This document shows, in pieces, positions 1 through 7,729 of a stretch of DNA of 19,699 nt. This DNA is from an uncultured Mailhella sp. (GTDB taxonomy: Bacteria; Desulfobacterota; Desulfovibrionia; Desulfovibrionales; Desulfovibrionaceae), in the NCBI GenBank assembly GCA_948482415.1, contig CAOMFZ010000013.1, positions 1 to 19,699 on the forward strand, written 5' to 3'. Below the pieces are notes generated by a model, which saw only the letters and a program-made list of their open reading frames with translations, was not told where the DNA came from and did no database searches. The position numbers were made by a program, and so were the translations under genes. How positions within the stretch are numbered: position 1 is the first letter of the stretch; each line of letters opens with the position of its first letter.

Positions 1-190
1 TTTTATCTCTGCTGTCTTTATCTGTAAAGCTCATAAATTCGCTAACAGCTAAAGCGAAAAAGTTTCTTCCCCTGCACCCCTTTACAAAACTTTTTAATCT
101 TTTTTATAAAAAATTGTTGCAATTATTTCCGGAAATGCTCTGATGTTATCAGGAAATGCTCTAACAGTTTTTAAGGAAAATTTTTAAATG
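1..190. other. Left-edge intergenic region with repeats
   Basis: No supportable gene lies here. The stretch holds an inverted repeat AAAAAGTTT (57-65) / AAACTTTTT (87-95) around a C-rich loop, and a perfect palindrome ATTTCCGGAAAT (125-136). An 11-bp direct repeat GGAAATGCTCT occurs at 131-141 and 152-162, with an inverted repeat CTGAT-GTT-ATCAG (140-152) between the copies. The 21-bp spacing of the direct repeats is two helical turns, which suits a regulator bound to one face of the DNA. If regulatory, it would serve a leftward gene beyond the window edge. That gene is not visible, so this is inference. Confidence 0.3.
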
Positions 191-224
191 AAAAAAGGCT
201 TTCTCTTACGGAAAAGCCTTTTTT
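191..224 (-). terminator. Terminator after MCP1
   Basis: A perfect 12-bp stem, AAAAAAGGCTTT (191-202) with AAAGCCTTTTTT (213-224), encloses a 10-nt loop 20 nt past the MCP1 stop codon. On the - strand the second arm ends in a run of T, as expected of a Rho-independent terminator. The A/T ends are symmetric, so it could also act on the + strand. Confidence 0.75.
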
Positions 225-244
225 GTTTAGTTATATGTTAGATG

Positions 245-2533
245 TTATTCTTTGTTTGATGCTTGCAGCTGTTCAATAAGCTGGCTGAGAACATGGGTTT
301 GGTTGACCATTTCTTCAACAGCCTTACGGGCTTCCTGCATGTTGTTTGCGTTTTCTTTTGCAATATTGTTGATACTGTCAACAGACTGGGTGATTTCTTC
401 ACTGGTTGCAGATTGTTCTTCAGAAGCTGTTGCAATAGCACGAACCTGGTCGGCGGTTGTATCGGCAAGCTGAACAATACCGAGGAGAGCTTCTCCTGCC
501 TGACTTACCATTTCGGTAACCTTTTCAATTTTTTCGACAGCGTCGACGACAAGGCGTGTATTATCTGCTGTAGACTTTTGAATGGCTGAAATTGCATTGC
601 CAACGTCTGTGGTGCTGGTCATGGTTTTTTCAGCAAGGTTTCTGACTTCGTCGGCAACAACCGCGAAACCGCGTCCTGCTTCGCCGGCACGGGCAGCTTC
701 AATAGCGGCGTTGAGTGCAAGGAGGTTGGTTTGGTCAGCGATATCGGAAATCACGTTCATGATTTCGTTAATGGCTTGTGCATGTTCGGAAAGAACACCC
801 ATTTCAGATTGCAGTTTCAAGGATTCTTCTTTTACTTCAACCATAGCTTTTACGCATTGCTGCATGGATTCGGAACCGGCAGTAGCTTCAGTACGCACAT
901 TGGAAGCGCTGTCGGAAGTGGTGCCTGCATTACGGGCAATTTCAAGAACAGTGGCGTTCATTTCTTCAAGGGCGGTAGCTGTGGTTGCTACACGGTCAGC
1001 CTGGTCTTGAGCGCCGTGTTCGGAAAGTTCGATTTGAGCTGAAAGTTCTTCAGAAGCTGAAGAAGCAATTGTTGCAACCTGTTCGAGTTCCATAGCAATA
1101 TTCTGCATATTTTGGTGAGATTCGGCAATAACTTTGTTTTGACGTACGCGTTCGGTAATATCCTGCCATACGCTGATAACATCGGTAACGTTATTGTGAC
1201 TGTCAATAAGCGGCTGAGCAATGGTTGAAACGTTGATATGTTTGCCCTTATGGGTTTCATATTCAAGGTCCAGCTGACCCTTTTCTTTGCTTGCAATAGT
1301 TTTGCAGGTTGCAGTGTTGAAGTTTTCCTGACGATACATGAATTGTCCTGAAGTTTCACCGATGCAGTCTTCCATTTTTTTGGAAATTTCGAGCAGATTC
1401 ATCATTTCGCGGTTAGCGTATTTGAGTCTGTTGTTGGCACCGAATACAGCGACAGGGATTGGCATGGAAGCAAGAATGCCTTGAGAGAATTCCAGGGTTT
1501 CCTTCAATTTTTCAACCATTCTGATAATATTGCTGTATACGCCTACATGAGCTTTTCCGTCATCAATATCATAATCGCCGTTGGTGACGCGGGTAGCAAT
1601 ATCGGAAAGGTCCTGCGGGTCGGCGCCAAGCTGTTTGAGCACGTTGCGACTGATGAAAATTGTCAGGAAAATAGCAATAACAATTGCAATACCGCCAACG
1701 GTCATAATTTGCATAATGGTGCTTTGTTTTGTGTTTTCAAAACGTTGACGGGCAATGACAGATAATTGTTTGCCGCTGTCTTCGAGTTTCTGCACATGGG
1801 CAGTGCCTTCTGCAATGCCTTTTTGCAATTTTTGGTGAGCTTCAATAAGAGGTAAGCTTTCGTTTACATAATTGCTTGCTTTTACAAGTAAATTCCCATA
1901 AGTCTTGTTGCCGCTGTTGGCAGCACAAAAAGCCCGCATATTTTCAATAAGGTTTTGAATATTTTTTAAAGATGCTTCTGTTTTGCTCATTTGGAAGTTA
2001 GCCAGTGCCTGACGCATCTGCATCATCATTGAGTCAAATTCGGAAAGACGCATATAGGCATCTGCATTGCCGGTGCTGTTGTATTGGTTTACAGCGTCAG
2101 CAGTAAGGGCTTCGATTTCTTTGATAATATCACTGCCTATAACGCCAAGAGCATCGTCAATTTTACGGATTTGGTCAAAAGAACTGCCCAAACCATAAAT
2201 AATTTGCGGCAGAACAGCAGATTCTTCTTTGGTATTTGCAAGAAGATTTTTCGTTACTTCCATGTTTGCAAGGCTGAGCAGTTCTTCAATGGCTGATGCA
2301 TTATCTGCAAAATCTTCTGCTGCCTTGTTTACAGCCTGTGTATCATTCACAGCAATAGCAGCTAAAACTTCACCATTGGCTCTGAGCACATCAGAAACAA
2401 AGTCTTCTGTTTTTGCAAGAAAGTCTTTTTGTCTTGTAAATTCTGTTACGGCATGCCATGATAATCCGGACATAATCAGCAGAAGAATTATAAGGCAGCT
2501 GAAAGACGCAATCAATTTGTTGGAAAGTTTCAT
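245..2533 (-). CDS. Methyl-accepting chemotaxis protein MCP1 (helical sensor-HAMP-PAS-MA)
   Basis: This 762-aa transmembrane chemoreceptor would sense a periplasmic ligand and control CheA through CheW. TM1 is near residues 5-27. A helical periplasmic domain of about 240 residues follows, resembling HBM or double four-helix-bundle sensors. TM2 is near 274-296. A HAMP linker (with the GADPQDL motif and GDYDI), a PAS domain at about 350-463 ending in VWQDITERV, and the signalling domain complete it. The hairpin tip DQTNLLALNAAIEAARAGEA lies near 600-619. No C-terminal CheR-tethering pentapeptide is seen. ATG at 2533 is preferred over an upstream GTG at 2539 because AAGGA lies 7 nt ahead of it, exactly as in MCP4. 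The signalling half is nearly identical to MCP3 and MCP4 while the sensor differs. The ligand is unknown; HBM-type sensors elsewhere bind small organic acids. Confidence 0.93.
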   Translation of the reverse strand: MKLSNKLIASFSCLIILLLIMSGLSWHAVTEFTRQKDFLAKTEDFVSDVLRANGEVLAAIAVNDTQAVNKAAEDFADNASAIEELLSLANMEVTKNLLANTKEESAVLPQIIYGLGSSFDQIRKIDDALGVIGSDIIKEIEALTADAVNQYNSTGNADAYMRLSEFDSMMMQMRQALANFQMSKTEASLKNIQNLIENMRAFCAANSGNKTYGNLLVKASNYVNESLPLIEAHQKLQKGIAEGTAHVQKLEDSGKQLSVIARQRFENTKQSTIMQIMTVGGIAIVIAIFLTIFISRNVLKQLGADPQDLSDIATRVTNGDYDIDDGKAHVGVYSNIIRMVEKLKETLEFSQGILASMPIPVAVFGANNRLKYANREMMNLLEISKKMEDCIGETSGQFMYRQENFNTATCKTIASKEKGQLDLEYETHKGKHINVSTIAQPLIDSHNNVTDVISVWQDITERVRQNKVIAESHQNMQNIAMELEQVATIASSASEELSAQIELSEHGAQDQADRVATTATALEEMNATVLEIARNAGTTSDSASNVRTEATAGSESMQQCVKAMVEVKEESLKLQSEMGVLSEHAQAINEIMNVISDIADQTNLLALNAAIEAARAGEAGRGFAVVADEVRNLAEKTMTSTTDVGNAISAIQKSTADNTRLVVDAVEKIEKVTEMVSQAGEALLGIVQLADTTADQVRAIATASEEQSATSEEITQSVDSINNIAKENANNMQEARKAVEEMVNQTHVLSQLIEQLQASNKE

Positions 2534-2576
2534 ATGCACATCCTTTTTTATTTAATGCTCTGCGGGAGCAAATTTT

Positions 2577-2604
2577 CTGATATTGCAATATAAAAATTTG
2601 ACAA
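2577..2604 (-). promoter_or_regulatory. Possible sigma-70 promoter of MCP1 with palindromic spacer
   Basis: On the - strand TTGTCA (2599-2604), a 16-nt spacer and TATCAG (2577-2582) make a moderate -35/-10 pair about 43 nt before the MCP1 start. The perfect palindrome ATATTGCAATAT (2580-2591) overlaps the spacer and part of the -10, where an operator would sit. A sigma-28-like -10 (GCCGTTAA, 2654-2661) lies further upstream, but no TAAA stands 15 nt from it. Low certainty. Confidence 0.3.
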
Positions 2605-2688
2605 GTAATTTTAGCTGGTAGCTTAATAAATTAAAATTAATTGTCAATATTGTTTAACGGCATCTTAATAAAAGAGAATAGGGTATTT

Positions 2689-2732
2689 AAAAAAAAAGAA
2701 GAGTTTTTTCTTTTTTTAGAAAAAAGCTCTTC
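2689..2732 (-). terminator. Terminator after MCP2
   Basis: Read on the - strand, GAAGAG + C bulge + TTTTTTC pairs with GAAAAAACTCTTC around an 8-nt A-rich loop (arms between 2732 and 2698). Nine T follow directly (A run at 2689-2697 on the + strand). It begins 26 nt past the MCP2 stop. The long stem with a T tract is a classic Rho-independent terminator and separates MCP2 from MCP1. Confidence 0.85.
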
Positions 2733-2758
2733 CGGTTTTTATTTGTTTATTTTAATGA

Positions 2759-4828
2759 TTAATTCTTATTTTGCTGCAATTTTTCAATGAGCTGGCTCAA
2801 GACCTGCGTTTGGTTTACCATTTCACTGACTGCCTTGCGGGCTTCCTGCATGTTGTTTGCATTTTCTTTTGCGATATTGTTGATACTGTCAACAGATCGG
2901 GTGATTTCTTCACTGGTTGCGGATTGTTCTTCAGAAGCTGTTGCAATGGCACGAACCTGATCGGCGGTTGTGTCAGCAAGCTGTACAATACCAAGGAGAG
3001 CCTCACCTGCTTTGCTTACCATTTCTGTTACTTCTTCGATTTTTGCAACAGTTTCCACGACAAGGCGCGTATTGTCAGCGGTTGATTTTTGGATTGCGGA
3101 AATTGCGTTGCCAACATCAGTGGTGCTGGTCATGGTTTTTTCAGCAAGCTTTCTGACTTCATCAGCAACAACCGCAAATCCTCGTCCTGCTTCACCTGCA
3201 CGGGCAGCTTCGATAGCGGCGTTCAGAGCAAGGAGATTGGTTTGGTCGGCAATATCGGAAATCACGTTCATAATTTCGTTAATAGCTTCTGCGTGGTTAG
3301 AAAGAACTCCCATTTCAGTTTGCAGTTTCAAGGATTCTTCTTTTACGCCAACCATTGCATGGACACATTCCTGCATGGATTCTGATCCTGCAGAAGCTTC
3401 GCTACGCACATTGGAGGCACTGTCAGAAGTTGTACCGGCGTTGCGGGCAATTTCAAGAACAGTAGCATTCATTTCTTCAAGGGCAGCAGCTGTTGTGGTG
3501 ACACGGTCAGCCTGGTCTTTGGCACCGTGTTCAGAGAGTTCCACTTGAGCGGAGAGTTCTTCAGAAGCAGAAGAAACGATATTGACTATGTGTTCCAATT
3601 CCTGGGCTACAGTCAGCATATTTTCACGCTGAGCAGCCGCAATTTTGTTTTGTTCCTGTGCTTCAGCCATGGCAAGAGCTGCTTGTTTTGCAGCTTCCTC
3701 TGCCTGTGCTTTTGCTTCTTCCGTATTTAAAAGGAGACGCAGTCCATCCAGCATTTCTTTTGTTCCACGAGCCATGGTACCGATTTCATCACTGCGTTGT
3801 CCGCCGCGGATGAGGGCTTCTTCTTCCTCTTTGGGAAGATTGAGTTCTCCGTGGGCAATTCTTTCAATGAATCCTGCCAGTTTTCTTAATAGGCTGACAA
3901 TGTCTTTGGCTACAAAGACAATAATCAGCCCTACAATCAGCATGGTTATAAAAGCAGCCAGAACGCTTTGTATAAACATGGCATGGACAGGGGCAAGAAT
4001 ATCGTTTTTTTCCACACTGATAACGATAAGCCAGTCAGCTAAAGGAATACGGTCAAAATATGCCTGCATTTTGACATCATTTTGTTCAAATTCATAATGT
4101 CCTGCGGGTTCGGACAGCATATATTGGAGCCAGGGCTGATTTGCGTCCTCTGTTCCGACAAGCTGTTTATCGGGGTGCATGAGCAGTTTGCCGTTTTTAT
4201 CATATACAAAGCATTTGCCGGTTTGGGCAATTTTGACAGTATCTGTTGTGGTTTGTGCCACTTCTTCGAGGGCCATGGTGGTATAGACAACACCGATAAT
4301 GCTGTCACCGTCTTTGACCGGAAATCCGGCAGCAGAGGATAAACGTCCGTTTGCCTTGCTTTGAATGGTGACAGGTGCTACTTCCCCTTTCATGGCAGCT
4401 TTAAAATATGTACGTTCAGCAGCGCTGTTTCCGATAAAACTCTCTGTGGAGTGAATAAGCACTGTGCCGTTTTTATCTACCAGACCGACGTCACGCAGTA
4501 AATTATAGTTTTTAACCAGATATAAAATACGTTCTTTTAATTTTTGTTCCAGTTCTTTGTTTTCATTGTCTGCATTATTGGCTTTTGCCCGCAAAAATTC
4601 AATGACATCAGCATCAAAGGCAAAATTGTTCATGGTACTTGCGAGCAGATTAACCGTATTGGAAAGTTCAACTTTTTGTCCGTGCAAAACCAGCTGTAAT
4701 TCTTCGTTAATTTGGTTGTTCAGGGCTTTGTCTGCCGAATAGTAATTGAGAGCAGTAAGAGCAACAAGCCCAATGATTGCAGGGAGTAAAATAAATGTTA
4801 ACATTCTTTGCAGTATTGATAATCTCAT
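2759..4828 (-). CDS. Methyl-accepting chemotaxis protein MCP2 (dCache-HAMP-MA)
   Basis: This 689-aa chemoreceptor has TM1 near residues 9-30. The periplasmic region (about 31-280) carries two Cache-like units, recognisable by LVDKNGTVLIHS (about 116-127) and FVYDKNGKLLMHP (about 207-219). TM2 is near 286-306, followed by HAMP (about 307-365). An Ala/Glu/Gln-rich coiled coil (about 366-400) takes the place of the PAS domain found in its three neighbours. The signalling domain runs from about 410 to the end. dCache receptors commonly bind amino acids or carboxylates; the ligand here is unknown. From the coiled coil onward it closely matches MCP1, MCP3 and MCP4, which points to domain swapping. 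ATG at 4828 is preferred over ATG at 4834 because AAAGAG lies 6 nt ahead of it, whereas it would abut the first ATG. No pentapeptide tether is seen. Confidence 0.93.
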   Translation of the reverse strand: MRLSILQRMLTFILLPAIIGLVALTALNYYSADKALNNQINEELQLVLHGQKVELSNTVNLLASTMNNFAFDADVIEFLRAKANNADNENKELEQKLKERILYLVKNYNLLRDVGLVDKNGTVLIHSTESFIGNSAAERTYFKAAMKGEVAPVTIQSKANGRLSSAAGFPVKDGDSIIGVVYTTMALEEVAQTTTDTVKIAQTGKCFVYDKNGKLLMHPDKQLVGTEDANQPWLQYMLSEPAGHYEFEQNDVKMQAYFDRIPLADWLIVISVEKNDILAPVHAMFIQSVLAAFITMLIVGLIIVFVAKDIVSLLRKLAGFIERIAHGELNLPKEEEEALIRGGQRSDEIGTMARGTKEMLDGLRLLLNTEEAKAQAEEAAKQAALAMAEAQEQNKIAAAQRENMLTVAQELEHIVNIVSSASEELSAQVELSEHGAKDQADRVTTTAAALEEMNATVLEIARNAGTTSDSASNVRSEASAGSESMQECVHAMVGVKEESLKLQTEMGVLSNHAEAINEIMNVISDIADQTNLLALNAAIEAARAGEAGRGFAVVADEVRKLAEKTMTSTTDVGNAISAIQKSTADNTRLVVETVAKIEEVTEMVSKAGEALLGIVQLADTTADQVRAIATASEEQSATSEEITRSVDSINNIAKENANNMQEARKAVSEMVNQTQVLSQLIEKLQQNKN

Positions 4829-4865
4829 AAACATCTCTTTATAATGTTATCACGTTGTGCCGGTC

Positions 4866-4888
4866 ATATCTTCATTTCTGAAGGATAT
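4866..4888 (-). promoter_or_regulatory. Inverted repeat upstream of MCP2
   Basis: ATATCTTCA (4866-4874) faces TGAAGGATAT (4879-4888) across TTTC, with one unpaired base. It lies about 40 nt before the MCP2 start. It could be an operator or a 5'-leader hairpin. No convincing -35/-10 pair or sigma-28 site was found beside it. Confidence 0.25.
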
Positions 4889-4956
4889 GCAATTTACGGG
4901 CAGGAAAGCAGGAAATGAAGAGCAAGTAAATATAGCTGCTTTTATTTCTAACAAGA

Positions 4957-4989
4957 GAATAAGGGCTGTTTTTTGAAGAGCCCTTATTC
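4957..4989 (-). terminator. Terminator after MCP3
   Basis: A perfect 11-bp stem GAATAAGGGCT (4957-4967) / AGCCCTTATTC (4979-4989) starts 12 nt past the MCP3 stop. The - strand tail is only moderately T-rich (TCTTGTT). The T run is better on the + strand side, so termination may be weak or bidirectional. The AATAAGGG stem also occurs after MCP4. Confidence 0.6.
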
Positions 4990-5001
4990 CTTTTTTAAAG
5001 G

Positions 5002-7293
5002 TTACGCATTTGTGCTGCGGCCCTGCAGCTGTTCAATAAGCTGGCTCAAAACCTGCGTTTGGCTGACCATTTCATTGACTGCCTTGCGGGCTTCCTGCAT
5101 GTTGTTTGCATTTTCTTTTGCAATGTTATTGATACTGTCCACAGACTGGGTGATTTCTTCGCTGGTTGCGGATTGTTCTTCGGAAGCGGTTGCAATGGCT
5201 CGAACCTGATCGGCAGTCGTATCAGCAAGCTGTACAATACCGAGGAGAGCGTCGCCTGCGTGGCTTACCATTTCAGTAACCTTTTCAATTTTTTCAACAG
5301 CGTCAACGACAAGGCGGGTGTTGTCAGCAGTTGATTTTTGAATGGCTGAAATTGCATTGCCAACATCGGTGGTGCTGGTCATGGTTTTTTCAGCAAGGTT
5401 TCTGACTTCGTCAGCAACAACGGCGAAACCGCGTCCTGCTTCACCTGCACGGGCAGCTTCAATAGCGGCGTTGAGTGCCAGCAGGTTGGTTTGGTCGGCA
5501 ATATCGGAAATCACGTTCATAATTTCGTTAATGGCTTGAGCATGTTCGGAAAGAACGCCCATTTCAGATTGCAGTTTCAAGGATTCTTCACGAACTTCGT
5601 TCATAGCCTTTACACATTCCTGCATGGATTCGGAGCCGGCGGAAGCTTCGGCACGAACATTGGAAGCGCTGTCAGATGTTGTGCCTGCATTACGGGCAAT
5701 TTCAAGAACGGTTGCATTCATTTCTTCAAGGGCAGTAGCTGTAGTTGCTACACGGTCAGCCTGATTTTGGGCGCCGTGTTCAGAAAGTTCGATTTGAGCG
5801 GAAAGTTCTTCAGAAGCAGAAGAAGCGATGCTGGCAACCTGTTCCAGTTCAACGGCGATATTTTGCATATTTTGGTGTGAGTCGGCAATAATTTTGTTTT
5901 GACGCACGGTTTCCGTAATGTCCTGCCATACGCTGATAACGTCCGTTACATCGTTATTGTGGTCGAGAATAGGCTGGGCAATGGTAGTAACGTTGATATG
6001 ATTTCCTCTGTGGGTTTCATATTCAAGGTCAAGCTTGCCGGCTTGTTTGCTTGCAATAGCTTTACAGGTTGCAGTATTGAAGTTTTCCTGACGATACATG
6101 AATTGACCTGAAGTTTCACCGATGCAGTCTTCCATTTTCTTGGAAATTTCCAGCAGGCTCATCATTTCCCGGTTAGCATATTTGAGTTTGTTGTTGGAAC
6201 CGAATACGGCTACGGGAATAGGCATGGAAGCAAGGATATTTTGAGAGAATTCAAGCGTTTCTTTCAGTTTTTCAACCATCATGATAATGTTGTGGTAAAC
6301 GCCGATATGTGGTTTTCCGTCGTTGATGTCATAGTCGCCGTTGGTGACGCGTTCAGCGAGAACAGAGAGGTCGCTTGGGTCTGTGCCCAGTTGTTTCATC
6401 ACATTTTTGCTGAGGAAAATAGCTAAAGCAACAGCGAGAAGGACAGAGAAGCCGACAGCATATAAAACGGAACGCTGTACTTCGCCTTCAACCCGTGCAA
6501 AGGCTTTATGGGCAATATCGGAAATAGCGGAACCTTCTTCCAGATTAAAGGCGCTGTATTCCATGCCTTGTGCAAGGGCAGCATGGAGATCTTTATTGAC
6601 GGTAAATAAAGGTGTGGCAGCTTGAAGATAGGATTCAATATCTTTAAAGACAGAAGCAAAAAGGGCATTATTTTTAAGTGCTGCTGTTTTCTCATTTAAT
6701 TCTTGAATACGTTTATTCACCGCAGCAAGATTTTCATCAGAATAGGTAATGACGAAGCTTGATACTGCAAGGCGGGTATGGGTAAAAGCTTCACCAATCA
6801 TTTTTGTTGTCAGCAGGGGGTCTGCATTGCCTGTTTGGTTATAGGTTTCTTCTGCGCTTTTTTCGATAGCCGCTAAATCATTTTGGATATTGGCGCCGGC
6901 TTTGATGAGTGTTTGCTCGGTTTCATGGAATTGTGTATACAGTTTTAAAATTGTATCAATAAGGGGAACATATTTATCGGTAGTAGTTTTGATATTGGTG
7001 GCATGATCTCTGGTCACTTGCTGATGAGCGATTTCCAGCAAATTATCACAGTTTTGGTAAATTTCCTGAAGGGATTTTTTTACTTCCTTGAAAAGATCAA
7101 GGTTATTGGTTGAAATAGCAGCGAGAGCTGTTTTATCGGTGCTTAAAACGCCGACAATAATGTTGTCGCCGTATGCAAGAACATTTTTTTGCCTGTCAAA
7201 TTTTGCTGCGGTATTCCAGGCAAGTACACCGATATACACAACAAGTGCAATGGTGATGCTGAATGTCAAAAGGAGTTTCGTTGTTAATTTCAT
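5002..7293 (-). CDS. Methyl-accepting chemotaxis protein MCP3 (helical sensor-HAMP-PAS-MA)
   Basis: This 763-aa chemoreceptor has the MCP1/MCP4 layout: TM1 about 6-28, helical periplasmic sensor about 30-272, TM2 about 275-295, HAMP beginning at QLGTDPSDL (about 301), PAS about 350-463 closing with VWQDITETV, then the methyl-accepting signalling hairpin. The sensor is predicted helical and clearly differs in sequence from MCP1 and MCP4, so it probably has a different ligand. The C-terminus (LQGRSTNA) also differs from the NKE ending of MCP1 and MCP4. An upstream in-frame ATG at 7326 would add 11 residues, but ATG at 7293 has AGAGGT 6 nt ahead and matches the MKLTTKLLL start of MCP4. The PAS and signalling parts are almost the same as in MCP4. 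A sigma-28-like promoter precedes it. Confidence 0.93.
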   Translation of the reverse strand: MKLTTKLLLTFSITIALVVYIGVLAWNTAAKFDRQKNVLAYGDNIIVGVLSTDKTALAAISTNNLDLFKEVKKSLQEIYQNCDNLLEIAHQQVTRDHATNIKTTTDKYVPLIDTILKLYTQFHETEQTLIKAGANIQNDLAAIEKSAEETYNQTGNADPLLTTKMIGEAFTHTRLAVSSFVITYSDENLAAVNKRIQELNEKTAALKNNALFASVFKDIESYLQAATPLFTVNKDLHAALAQGMEYSAFNLEEGSAISDIAHKAFARVEGEVQRSVLYAVGFSVLLAVALAIFLSKNVMKQLGTDPSDLSVLAERVTNGDYDINDGKPHIGVYHNIIMMVEKLKETLEFSQNILASMPIPVAVFGSNNKLKYANREMMSLLEISKKMEDCIGETSGQFMYRQENFNTATCKAIASKQAGKLDLEYETHRGNHINVTTIAQPILDHNNDVTDVISVWQDITETVRQNKIIADSHQNMQNIAVELEQVASIASSASEELSAQIELSEHGAQNQADRVATTATALEEMNATVLEIARNAGTTSDSASNVRAEASAGSESMQECVKAMNEVREESLKLQSEMGVLSEHAQAINEIMNVISDIADQTNLLALNAAIEAARAGEAGRGFAVVADEVRNLAEKTMTSTTDVGNAISAIQKSTADNTRLVVDAVEKIEKVTEMVSHAGDALLGIVQLADTTADQVRAIATASEEQSATSEEITQSVDSINNIAKENANNMQEARKAVNEMVSQTQVLSQLIEQLQGRSTNA

Positions 7294-7338
7294 ATCGCTA
7301 CCTCTTTTTTTCTGCCGCGAGGGCAAAATTTTATTTTT

Positions 7339-7354
7339 ATGCCCGTACCGGCAT
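7339..7354. promoter_or_regulatory. ATGCC-N6-GGCAT inverted repeat on the MCP3 promoter
   Basis: ATGCC (7339-7343) and GGCAT (7350-7354) are separated by 6 nt and flanked by T/A runs. The repeat overlaps the putative sigma-28 -10 element, so it may be an operator or simply a palindromic form of the -10 sequence. Confidence 0.2.
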
Positions 7355-7371
7355 TTTTTGTATATAATATA
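7345..7371 (-). promoter_or_regulatory. Sigma-28 (FliA)-like promoter of MCP3
   Basis: On the - strand TATA (7368-7371), a 15-nt spacer and GCCGGTAC (7345-7352) resemble the FliA consensus TAAA-N15-GCCGATAA. There are one mismatch in the -35 and two in the -10. The -10 ends 51 nt before the MCP3 start, almost the same as at MCP4 (53 nt), which supports the call. Confidence 0.45.
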
Positions 7372-7604
7372 TAAATTATTTGCTTTATTAGTTGTATTCT
7401 TCTGTTACAGCAAAAGAACACGAGGGTAAAAATCAAAAAAACGTAAATTGTCTGTGCAGAAAAAGAGGAAGAGAGAATGAAATGCATGCATGAATTGCCC
7501 AGACAGGAGCAAAAAATTTTTTGTAAATCCATAAAGAGGATGAGAGATGTCTCCCTGTTCTCTTGTTGTTATAAGGTTTATTGGCAGTTTTCGATTTTTT
7601 TTAG
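7372..7604. other. Intergenic region between MCP3 promoter and MCP4 hairpins
   Basis: No convincing gene is seen. A + strand ORF of 56 codons (7477-7647) has a GAGGAAGAGAG purine run before its ATG, but it runs into the hairpin at 7605-7642 and shows no recognisable domain. A perfect palindrome ATGCATGCAT lies at 7482-7491. The rest is A/T-rich leader or spacer sequence. Confidence 0.3.
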
Positions 7605-7642
7605 GGTGAAAGGCTTTTTGTTTTATCAGAAAGCCTTTCACC
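7605..7642 (-). terminator. Strong hairpin downstream of MCP4
   Basis: A perfect 13-bp stem GGTGAAAGGCTTT (7605-7617) / AAAGCCTTTCACC (7630-7642) with a 12-nt loop lies 87 nt past the MCP4 stop. Neither strand has a proper T tract after it, so it may be an mRNA 3'-end stabiliser or a terminator relying on the stem. The AAAGGCTTT core also occurs in the MCP1 terminator. Confidence 0.45.
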
Positions 7643-7684
7643 GTTGATGTTTGCTATGTACTTTTTTTGTAATGCTTTTTGAGA

Positions 7685-7718
7685 AATAAGGGTTTTGGTT
7701 TTGACAGCCGCCCTTATT
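7685..7718 (-). terminator. Hairpin just after MCP4
   Basis: AATAAGGG (7685-7692) pairs with CCCTTATT (7711-7718) 11 nt past the MCP4 stop. The same stem motif follows MCP3. There is no T tract on the - strand, so termination efficiency is doubtful. Confidence 0.4.
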
Positions 7719-7729
7719 GTTTATGGTTA

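Noticed and set aside
189..242. 17-codon + strand ORF with an AAGGAA-like site upstream
   Set aside because: It lies across both arms of the MCP1 terminator, and its low-complexity peptide is explained by the stem sequence.
582..1010. 142-codon + strand ORF rich in Ala, Ser and Arg
   Set aside because: It is an antisense shadow of the conserved MCP1 signalling domain. The same shadow appears opposite MCP2, MCP3 and MCP4, as expected from their shared coding sequence.
7405..7641. 78-codon - strand ORF upstream of MCP3
   Set aside because: It is Lys/Leu/Phe-rich, spans a palindromic hairpin and has no domain or convincing ribosome site.
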